DNA from: Ancylostoma caninum
Taxonomy: Eukaryota > Nematoda > Chromadorea > Rhabditida > Ancylostomatidae
NCBI GenBank assembly: GCA_037903475.1
Contig: JBAJFG010000368.1
Location: forward strand, 124,001 to 188,000
Length of the DNA stretch: 64,000 bases
Direction: 5' to 3'
The position numbers were made by a program, and so were the translations under genes. Every line of letters starts with the position of its first letter. Position 1 is the first letter of the stretch. A model generated the notes under the pieces. That model made no database searches and had not been told where the DNA came from. It saw only the letters and a program-made list of their open reading frames with translations. Of the stretch, positions 1 to 12,000 are shown in pieces.

Positions 1-3000
1 CAGTGGCATGAAAAGAATTCCGTGGAGATTGTCGGGAAAATCCCTGCAGGGTGAGGACACAAGTACAGTTGGCCGAAATTACGGTCGCAAAGAAAAGTGT
101 ATATAGAACAGTTTTATACAACTTGAAGCAATGTAGGAGGCAAAAGCTTCCCTTATGATATATCCCGTTTCAAAACAGTTAATTTTTTGTGCTAATGATC
201 TGCATTTATCGCCTTTTTTTCAATTCGGCACTATTTCTCGCGTTCTCTCTTTCTCTACTATTTTCACAGCTATGCTCTTCGGTGGAACACACTATAAAAC
301 GCGAGAAAATCTAATGAAACATCCAAACTTTGTTCAAATCAAAGGCAGAACAAGTTTCCGAAGCTGATACCCATATTTATCTACAATAGATAGGTTCGCA
401 TAAGTATACTATAATTCTCCTTGCCTCGATGTTTGTGAATTTCGAGTGTAAAAATATTGATGTGCAAGACTCACATCACATAGGAAGGGATTTCATACGA
501 AATCCAAGAATATTCAGCAAAAATAGAACTTCAATCTAATTTGCTCGATGAACACATCTCAATGCTGCTATCGCTACTTAGCGGACGCAAGGGGGTGGGG
601 CGATTCCCTTCCCCGACAATGAGTCGCCAAATTTTTGAAAATACTTTATACAATAGATAAGAACATTGGGTAAGCCTACTACTTTTAAATATCTGTTATT
701 GATTATCTAATATTCAAATTAGTATCTGCGTTAACTTCATTATTCCTTTGGAGGCCACGGAATTGCCGCCTCCCCCCTCCCCTTGCTCATCAACTCCTGC
801 GTCCGGCATTGTTATTTAGGTGTAAAATATTCCTTTTCCTGATAAGTCAAGCCGTAGTGGTGTTCTAGGTAGGCGCAAAACTTCCTCTCGCTCTGAATTG
901 TTGAGTTTTTCATCTAAATTTCGATGGATTCTATTATATTAGGTTGAGGAATTATAGATGCCCGCTGACTTTGTGCTCATATTTCTCAAATGCATTCGAA
1001 TTTTTGCAGGTGAGTGTGTGTTCATTTTAAAGAGCAATCCATTCCGCATCTACTAATACAATAAATGCTTACATTCCTTCATCATTCGATTTTTAAATAA
1101 ATTTGAAGGTGACAGATCAGAAGCGTTGAATTTTCAGCTGCATGTTGTACAACCTTGGATAAGGGACATCTCCTGTAGACCTGCATCAAACTTCATGAGA
1201 TGCCGTCAGAGAAAGTTTCTTCTGCCCCCGGTCACATCCGCGCAGAAAACGACTCCATGAAAATATCTCAAACTTGGGTAATTGAACCGAAATTCATGAT
1301 GCCAATCAGTTTTTCGACTGCATGCATTTCAAAATTTGGGTTTCGGTGTCCTTCAAATTACCGCCTCATAGCCTAGGTCTGACACTACCAAAATGTTGGT
1401 TGTGTCTATGGACCAATCGTTCCTTGGAGGAGAAAAACTTCAAAAAGTTTGACGGAACCAAAATAAGGATGGGTCAACATTTTGATTAACAGCAAGCAGA
1501 GCTCTATACTAGGGCATTGGTTTCCTGTGTGGAAGAAGCCGAAGAGTCACTGATTAAGAAAAAGAGTATATTTTGGATTGGGCTATTGAACCTTTGTCCC
1601 GACAAAAATTTTTATTTGCTCCTCAAACGGACGTTTATAATTCCTCAACCTAATGGTATGCGTAATAGTGTTGCTGCTAATTATAATAGTGCTACTGTAT
1701 CATAAATTCTCCTTGTTTCTGAACGGGAAACTCGCCCACTATGAGAATAATTACAAAAATTAGGAGCTTGCCCACAATGCGAGGAATCCCTTCCAGAGAA
1801 TTCGAAACATGAATGCAAAATCTTTTCGTTGGATTTCTCCGATTTTAATGGCTTTGCACCATTACAAAGCCTTATTATTTTATTGTGATATACAGTATCG
1901 GCCAAAATTATATAGCCTTTTGAATTTCCCTGCATAGCTTTTGGTGGATTAAAGCTTTGCATGGGAAGAAACGAAAGCACCCTTTGTGATATAGACTTGT
2001 GGATACATCGTGACCGACTTAACATTGTAACCAAGGAAGAGTGAGCTAACTTGGCAGAAATTCTTACGTTGGTCTACTGCTGAAATAAACTCAAATTTGC
2101 TTCGTATGCTTTGATCAATGATTTGAAAGCACACGTTTTCGTTTAAATATGAGTCGAATCTTTTACAAGGAGTCCAAATTTTGCGAAAATACAGCCCACA
2201 GGATCCATTCTCTGATCTTTTGTGGATGCCGCAAAATTCCAGATTTTGACCTTTATGGTAATTATTTTGCCTAGAGGAAACTAGCTGATAAAATGGTACG
2301 ATGTCATTCCATTTTATTACTTATGAATGTCTACAACACCCATGAAAATATGAGCTTCGAAGCTTTACCGTAAATGAAATTATGAAGGAAATGGAAGAGA
2401 CTACAAAAGGCTATATAATTTTGGCCGGTACTGTATATTAGCAATGGAATGGGCTGTGCAGTAGACAGGAGTCGTAGTTAGTTTGTTTTCGCATACAATT
2501 TTGTTTACAACCGACTATTATCAGTTTATCCCTTGTTGTTCTGTTAATTCAATGCTAAACTCGACAAAATTGTGCATGTTGTCTGTATTTGCAGACTTCC
2601 CGAGCCTGAACTGCCGACGTTCTCGATTCTAAAGGATTGTCTGGTGCATTCCGTTGGTATTGCCATCGTCATCATCGCCGTGCACATTTCCATGGCGAAG
2701 ATGCTGGGGAAGAAGATGAATTATCACGTCGATGACAGTCAGGTAAGAAATGGATTCTGGGAACATCACGTGCAAAAGAAAACCGAATCATATGGTCTAT
2801 TAGCTCACAGAAGGCGCCTGATCTGACAATGTCTGCAATTACGACTTTGCCTGCAGAATGCGTCTGGAAGGATATTTTAGCGGATAGCTGTGGGGAAACA
2901 TTAGAATGGAAGGAACCACACCATATGGATATCAAAAAAGTGCAAAAAATAGATCGGTTAGCCTAAAAATGGTGAAGTCGTAGTTGCGGACAAAGTCAGA

Positions 3001-6000
3001 TCGGGCGCCCTCTGTGAGCTAATAGACTGTATATGTATTTATATGTGTGTCTACTTCTATTTTTGTTAAATAAATGTGTGCGGAATCTGGCTATTTCATT
3101 GATAACTGAAGGATAATTAAGTTATTCTTATTTACTAGCGCCCCTTCGGGACGCTAGAAAGTGGGGTGGGGCAGCCACTTGGGGTATGTGCAAAAGCTTC
3201 ACACGTGTGAAATGCTTAAAAATCAGCAAAAAAGCAAAACTAACCATTAGCTGAGCTCAAATACGAAATTCTCCTTATGAGTTGCGTGTACTCCATGGGT
3301 CTGGCCGCTTCGCCAACGTTGGGCTTCGAGTTTTCTCGCCATCCTAGCCTTGCTTGCAAATTCTTAATCCCGCACCTACATGTAAAGCTAATTTCCGATG
3401 CACTGATAATACCTACTCTTTTTTGTCACATTTCTTACACACCTATGGATCCGTTATGAACAGCCAACAGAGAGGAAGAGGAGGTAGTCGACTGAGACAC
3501 GAATGAGCGCGTAGCGTGATCCTACTCCATCGGCAGACATGCATCTTGATGCTTATCCCACTGTTGCGCCAGGGCAGACCCGATCCATCGGTGGGACTCC
3601 TATCCCGGCGCTTTCTTCACTAATCGGCTCCCAGTCTCCATCCATGGACCCGTATCCTGGCGCTTTCTCCAGTATTGGGCCAGAGCAGACCCAATCTCCA
3701 TCCGTGGACTCGTTGCCAGGCACTTCCCCGTTAATGGGCCTCTGCAGACCCAATCTCTATCGATGGACCCGTACCCTGCCATTTTCCCAGTGTTGGGCCA
3801 CGGCGAACCCTTTTTCCATCGATGGACCCGTATCCTGCCGTTTTTCCACTATTCGGCCACGGCGGACTCCTTCTCGATCGGTGGACACATATCTGATGTT
3901 TTTCTGAACTACGGGGCCCCGGCTCATCTGTCCTTGGAAAGTTTGATCAACTGCACAAGTTGTACAACTGATTTTAGAGAACGTCACAACAGCTTATTAT
4001 GACGCGTTCTTCATCCTGTGTATTTGATTGTTTTTTTTAAAACAGGCGGATCCTCAAGCTGCATAACCCCCAAGGGACCTCGAAGAGAGCTGTGCAAGGA
4101 GCATATCCTAAGCGAGGACACCGAGTGAATACATCCCCCACGGTATGCGCACTTCTTTTCGAAGTGATTAGCCTCCACTGTTCCACTGTTGAGTGAAGTC
4201 AAGAACAAAGCTCTAGCAGAGGGTCGACTCTGCTCCGTACATTGCTGCTACGCATCGTCAAATCGTTGTAAACATTGTCTCGCCTGGAGGGCTCGAGACC
4301 GCTAGACGGTGGTCCCGCCACGAAATCCCGAATGCACCCGACTTCCGCTACGTCTATGTACCTATGACGAAACATCGGCCAAATGCCCCATCAGCTTCGC
4401 ATCCTCGCGAGGCACAGTCTATAACTGAGTCTTACGGCGAGCGCATGCGATCACGTGTTAGCCCCCTTACGTCTGCGCTCTCGAAAATTTTGTTGCACTA
4501 CCATGATTTATATAAGAGGATTTCCAAATTTCGTTCACTTTGATAAATAGTCTTTCATCTAATCGCTAAACAACTTCAGAATTCCATTTCATATCAGTAT
4601 ATTGGTAGTTTCCAAGTACATTCATCCCGAAAAAGTAATTGAATCCATTTTTTCTCTCCCATTCTTAAACAGTCATGTGATTTAGGAGCTTTACGCCATT
4701 GGGCTGACGTCCATCCTCGGTGGATTCTTCCCTGTTTACCCAGTGTCCACAGCCCTTGGACGAACTATGGTAAACGTGAAAAGTGGCTCGAAAACTCAGG
4801 TACGGTTCTCTACTATTTCTGTTGTACCCTATCTCTACAGTGCTACTTTCCAGCTCTCCACAGTATTCAGCTGCGCCCTACTATTGGCAATTATCTTGTG
4901 GCTCGGTCCCCTTCTTAGGGATCTTCCAAAGGTGATTTTCTTACTTGAGAGCATTCGTATTTCCATGAAATGAGAAAAAAAAAACGATGTTTATGTTTAC
5001 GGTGTAGTCGTGACGAGTTTGTGCCATGCAAACATCATATAAATATCGTGCGAACCAGGAATCGTATAAAATGGACTCAGCCAAGCGAGGAAAAATACAG
5101 CAGTTATAAATCTGTCAAGAAAGTTTTTCCCCCGCAGCTTAACCAATTTTTAGGATATTCACACCACACCAGCATAATAAGTACATGCACATTAATCCGA
5201 CTAAGTAACGCATGTTGTAAATGGGCCCAAAATTAGCGGATATGAATTTTGCAGGTCCCTAATCATGGTCTGGGTAATGGATACAGAAAATCTCTAACAA
5301 TGAAACAGCTAAATGGATACCGATAATATTCAAACCTCCTGTGCGTTGTGCAACTGAGATGAACTAGGAATCGTGTCTTGCATGAGGCTGAAACATGCAA
5401 ATCCCACAATTATGACATGCATGCTTGTGCAGAACTCGGTTTTTTAAACTTAATACTTCCAAACCAACGATGGCAAAAAAATCCACGTGCACATCCATTC
5501 AGAACCCATGCGTCTCCAAATCCGATGCAAATCTGGTACGAAACCCGCGAAAAACCCAGTTTCTCAATCCCATACAGAACCGATGCAAAACAGGCTTCTT
5601 TGTTTCTTTTGAACTTGCACCAATGCGAAAATTTAAATTTGCATGGAATATGCAGGAAATGTGTATGAAATTTACAGCACTACGAATAGTTTTAATTACG
5701 CATAGGCACAGTCAGATGATGTATGAGTTCAACGTTAAGCAAGTTGCAGTTTTCTGAGGCAAAAATCGAGTTTTCTATGTCTATCGTCATGCGCGTACTG
5801 AAATCCAATGTACATCTACTACAGATTCCATATTAGCCACATTTTTTCTCACTAGAACGTGGGCTATTCCTATTTGAGCATGCTGAGTCTACCACTGTAT
5901 TTTGGATTCATTACGATTGGCTGCAATGCATGTGTGTTCTCCTTCGTATGCTTGGTAATATTCTTTCTCTCTCAAATTGAGAGAGAACGGATTGCGAATC

Positions 6001-9000
6001 GTTGTTCCAGGAAAGTGCAGCGGCAATTGAGAACGCTTTTTTTCTGCTTCCAGTACATGGCATCTTTATTTCTATGGGGCCAACTACATACTGCGAGCGA
6101 CATACTTTTCGCGAATATCTTAAAGGCAGCACCCACGGAAATTCTCGATGCCGAGATTTTGGCGCAGTTTGGGGTAATCTTGTGCGCTGAACACTTTTGC
6201 AATGCTGCAAACAGTCATACTCCCCCAGCGCCAGCCCAACACGTTCGATTGTTCAGTGTCATTCCCGGATAACTTTGGCACTGCCATGCAGTTACCTTCT
6301 CGAACATATCGAACATCTTTGAGAAGTTATAATAGGAAGGCGGGGCATGTGGTAGAAGGCCTGAACCGCGCGGAAACCCACCTTACATGTCTCGGGGTAG
6401 AGACTCCAAAACGAGTTTTCCGACTACGCACAGTGGTATACAATACAGTGGTATGGTTTGAAAGGAATATTGTGTACCACTGTGATAAGCACCGCTTCGA
6501 GACTCGTGTCATACGGGAATCCCGGAAGCGAAGGTGGCGTTGGGCCCTGCCTTCAATTATTGCTGCTCATTAGTGCCTCTGTCCACTGGTGGCTCAATTC
6601 CACCGTCATACTTAATTACAGCTATATCCACAACAGACTGCCATTGTAATTGAATTATCGCCAGAAAGAAAGATGACCAGAGTTAATTTTAGCGCTATTG
6701 GAAGGACGAGGAGGGCATGGAAGAGGGGGGGGGGGGGGTATTGACAAGAATGGCTCTGAGGTTTCGAACTAATATTAGTGAGCTCAAAATTCAAGAAGTT
6801 TTAGAACCCCCATCCTTCAGTATTTGCACTCTCATTATCTTCATATTTTTGTTAGGCAGCAAAAAAATGTGGTATAACCACTTTTTCCACCCTTAATATA
6901 CTCTCTGCGTAAATCTCGTGTAGATCCCATTCTTCCTTGGAGATCAAGCAAATTCTTTGTAAATCGTAGTTGGATCCAATACTTTTTATGTTCACTACCG
7001 AAATCCACGCAAAACCAAAAAGCAACACTTTGGAGCTCCTGGAATATGAGACTTTTATAGAATTTCCTTGATATATTGCTTTAAGCAGTTTTTGTACCAT
7101 ATGTACATATTGTTGTTTTAAGGACCACCAGCCTGATCGTCCGGCTAACGCCGGACTATCAGGCTTCTTTTGGGCTCGCTTCGCTCGCCTCGCATACGTG
7201 TGTGTTCCAGTTTATTGAGCGTTGGCATACACTCTCGCAGGTGTGGACCCGTGTGACATCTTCCATACTTTTGACGCCGGCGCACCATTATCTTACTGTT
7301 GAACCCGATTCCAAGCGTTTGTCCACTCTCGGACGCCAGCGCGCCCTTACCACACCGTGGGACCCGACTCCAGGAGTTTTCCCACTTTTGGATGCCGGCG
7401 CACCCTTATTACACCGTTGGACCCACGCGTTTCCCCGCTTTTGGATGCCGGCGCACCCTTACCACACCATTGGACCCGACTCCAGGCGATTCCGCACTTT
7501 TCGACGCCGGCGCACCCTTATCACATCAGTGGACCCGACTCCAGGCGTTTCCCCACTTTTCGACGCCGGTGCACCCTTATCACACCATTGGACACGACTC
7601 CAGGCGTTTCCGCACTTTTCGACGCCGGCGCCCCCTTATCACACCATTGGACCCAACTCTGGGCGTTTCCGCACTTTTCCACGCCGGCGCACCCTTACCA
7701 CATCAGTGGACCCGACTCTAGGCGTTTCCGCACTTTTCGGCAACTCTTCCCCTACCGAGCGCTTCATGTCACCTTCCCCATCATCTGTGCGGGCGCAACC
7801 CTCATCCATGTCATCCCTCGTCCGCCTGGTTCCTCCTCTTCGTTATGAAACTGTCCTGCCCGTCTCTTTCCTTTTATACGGTCATGTAATCATAAGCCTA
7901 TCTCACTCATTCCGACCGTGTTGAAAACAACTGTCGGCCATTAACATGTCTGAACATGACAAAGATGGCCCAAAACACCTTTAAAGCAAGGTAAAAATGA
8001 AAAATTGCAACTTTTTTGTACATAGCTCGATCTGAAGCTGAACAAGATGGTGTCGGTAGTTTTTCTCGACAGTGGCTGGTTCTCTTGCACACACACAGAC
8101 ACACACACGCACATAAAATGCCAATTAATATTAACTATGATGATATGTAATAGTTATTCGACGTACTGCTGGTCGTAATTCATTAATATTCTTGACATTA
8201 GCCAATTAATAACCCTTCTCTGACTTTTTAACTTGGATAGAGCCCAAAGCCGAAAACAGATGTATGGTTTTTGCACCTACAATACATTTATGTAGTACAG
8301 TTTTACCTCAAAACTACTGCACATCATCCTCCCGAGAGCTCAGATGAACAATACACCACAACTGAATCAATTTCCAGTGTATTCTGGCTTCCATCATTAC
8401 CGTCGCCCTGAAATCCATGTTCATGAAGTGTGGCGAGTTGAAGAGGATATACGCTGTTTCGAAAATAGACTTTGTAAGTGTTTACAATAGTAACTGACTA
8501 AGCTACTTATGGAGACCTTAGCCTGCATGTCAGCGTAGCCTAGTTAATGTTCTTCTGTACTAGAATACCTGCACGATTCCACTCATTTACGCAAAAACAT
8601 TTGATCGCTGCTAGTCATTGTTGACATTGTTGACAGCTATGCCATTTCTAGATGATCTGGATCGTTTCGTTCGCCTCTACGGCTTTCATCGACGTCATGG
8701 AAGGACTAGCCATTTCCATTCTTTTCGCACTGTTCACTGTGATTTGCAGGTCACAATGGTATGGTACTTTACATATACAGGGTGCGTCAGAATTATTGAC
8801 GCACTGAAATTGTACAGTAAAAGAGACAACATCCAGAAAATCCCTACATATGCATATCCAAAATAGGGATCATGTCTTTGCAAATACAAAAAATCCATTC
8901 TTGTTCATAGTGCGCTCTCCTCTTTTAAAAGCAGCCACAAAGATGCTGGGGGAGAATATCGTCGATGCGCCGCAACTGAAGTTCATTAATTCTTGTTCCA

Positions 9001-12000
9001 TGTCATGGAGAGATAAGCGTTAGGAACTTGATACTCCTATGGGAAATAGAGCAGGCATTGGTCTCCAAGAAACACATGAAGTTCACTTCTTGTTCGCAAA
9101 TCTTATTACGTTCTCGCCCAGGAAATGCATCTATGTTTTACTACAGAAATTCTTTCTTTTGATTGTTTCTCATCCAAACAATCTTCTGAGGACACATTTT
9201 CTTGCTTATCTCAGTTCTCATCAAAGGATGAATCCATAGGTACTTTGGCAGACTTGGCTCCTGTGCAAGAGATGAAAATGGTACAGGCCTAGTTTTGGAA
9301 TTCCATTTGAAGGACTTGGAACTGGTGATAACCTTAAAAAGATATCTTAGATCTTAGAGAGCAAGAGCTGTGCTAGCTGTACAGTATCTAGAACAAAGTC
9401 GACCTGAGTTGGTTGCGGAGCAGAGGGCATGCGCTCCCTCGTCGTCTTTGTGACTGTTTTAGAAAAGAAGGAGCCTGCTGCGATCAAGCGTGTATTTGTT
9501 CTGATCGCTAAGACATGAGCTTTATTTTGCATGTGCCCGTTTGAAATGTTTTCGCATATTGCCTTTTCTACATACAGACTCATTTAGGTGTGTCAATAAT
9601 TCTGACGCACCCTGTAGTTGGTGTGTTTAACATAGGAAAGCTGTCATCACATTTTATAGGCCTAAGTGGCAGTACTTCTTCGAATCCACTGAGGAGCAAC
9701 AAGATGGAGGCAAACAAAGTAGTAATCCCGATGTTTGCGTCTTTCGCTTCGATGGGCCGTTGTTGTTTACAAACGTGGAAAGGTGGCTCTTTTCAATAAA
9801 ATTATCTGCTGCTGCTGTGAGAGGCATATGGAGAGCGCTGCTATTCCTTCGTGTTATTTCCTGATAAGTTGCTAGCAAAATTTGTTAAAACGATCTAATA
9901 AGGAATAAATATTACACACAAAAGAGGGTGGGAGCGTGAGTTGTCGTACATGCCTGCAGTCTTATTTTAGTGCAGTAGCCGGATATCTTTTGATTGGTCG
10001 AATCGCACCCAATAGTGATAGATGTAGACCATTTTTTAGTGTAAACATTTAGAGGAAACCTGTGGATAGTGAAAAAAAAAATCGATGCAAACTTCGGGTG
10101 CAGATTTTGCAGATTTTCGATGTTATCAAATGTGCTGTCAAATCCGCGAGAGAAACGAGCATTCGTTGATCACTAGTGACCCCATGCCTTTTCTAATAAC
10201 ACGTGAACTAATATAAGATGTATTACATATATACAAGGTTTAATTATGCCCAGCCAGTGACACTAGCGAGGCGAGCAGTTTATGTTAGCTCACTAATATC
10301 GGTTCGGCTTTCAGTCCTCTAAAGATGACGTTTATTTGAAACATCAGGCGAATAAACGTTGCACGTACATACATATAACAACCTAAAGGAAACTCCAAAC
10401 GTATGTAGGCAAGAGTCGAGATCGCGGCGTGGTTCACATGGGCAGAGACGCAGGCGCACACCATGCTGAGCTCCCGTGATTCTGCCCAAGAGAGCCGCGC
10501 CGCGATCCTGACTCTTGACTGCGTCCGCTTGGAGTTCTCTGTATGTATGAGCCATAAGGACATGAGCGAATAACATCTAGTGGATATTTTAAATTATTGC
10601 GATAACGTGTATAAATAAGGAATAATGTCAAATGTAAAACAAGTGGCATAGTGACGTTTCAGGTTCAAGAAAAGCTTAAGGCATACTATGGATAGTTGGA
10701 TGAAAACATGGGATTATGGAAACGAAGGGAAGGTGGGTCTTCTCAATCCACTCAACTTTTACCCAAATATTCAATGCTCAACAGGTAATAGAGACAATAT
10801 CTAGTAGAACATTTCGTTTTCCGATTGCCGATATCTTTTTCGTTTCCTTATAAAAATGGGTTGGAAACCACCTACATAATAAATCGAATTCGGTGGCCAT
10901 TGTCTTAGGTTCAAGCTTCAGTCTCAGTCCCAGCCCCCTGTTTTTGAATGTAGAAGATCTTCCAGGAAGATGAGCCCATGAAGCGCTCAAGTCGATTATT
11001 TATTTATTTATTTATATGCACTCAGGGTGCTCCATTAAAACCGCTTGAACAGATGAGTGGCAAGTATGACAACATTAATGCTAAACTACTACGCTCGAAT
11101 GACCAAATCTTTAGTGCATACAAAAGCCGGAGCCCAGAAGAGTGCTCAAAGGAAACTTCTACAAGGAGATTCTTCTGTGATGTGATGCTAAAATCTAAAC
11201 GACTCGTTCAATTCTCATGTTCTCGCTTATCATCCCACAAAATAACCAAGGTGTGATTGGAATCACTGTTGTGATATACATCACTTTCGAGCGGTGGAAA
11301 AGAACGGGTAGCACCTAGGCGAGTGGTCTTAAATTTCATGCGTACCTAGGCGGAACGTGAAACTCTTTTGGCTACCCAAAGACACCACTTCCTTGGTGTT
11401 TGAGCACAGAATAGCAGGATAAGTGACATCATTTGTTATTACAGATGTTTAGCATCAAGAAGAATGGGATCTCGAAGTCAAGAAAGTAAATTTTGGGTTG
11501 CAGGCTAATATTATGCAAGGGATAGATCTATTTTGATGGACAGGTAGTGTTGTCAAACTTGTAGAGGAAGCAAAATACAAAACAGGAAAAAATATACATT
11601 AATGCAAGCAATTAAAAAGGTAAAGAAATGTGGATCTAATGCATTGATCAGTGAATTTTCGGAGAATTTGCCATAATTTCAACAGCATTCGTGATTTCAA
11701 TTGTATGAAACTTGTTGGAAGAGTGAGGCTGAAACAGAAATAGATGAGAAAAAGTCGATATGTTCAAAATGGTAAGAAAAAATCTTCATCAAATTCTTGT
11801 GAATGGGTTCCCAGATACATCTTAGCGTCATGTGAGAGTAGTAAGGTAGTAAGTTAACGCATATATCTGAATAAGTGAAAAGATGAATTCTAGTGTGTTA
11901 AATGCCATCAAAGAAACGGTTCATATTCGTTTTCAGCAGTTTCTTCCTGAAAATTTTACTATTTCCAGATGAGAGAACTTCAGGAGATAGGCGTTGAAAG

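Noticed and set aside
7202..7924. 240-codon + frame rich in Thr/Pro/His
   Set aside because: It runs through the 59-bp satellite and is open in three frames; the sequence repeats with the monomer and has no domain.
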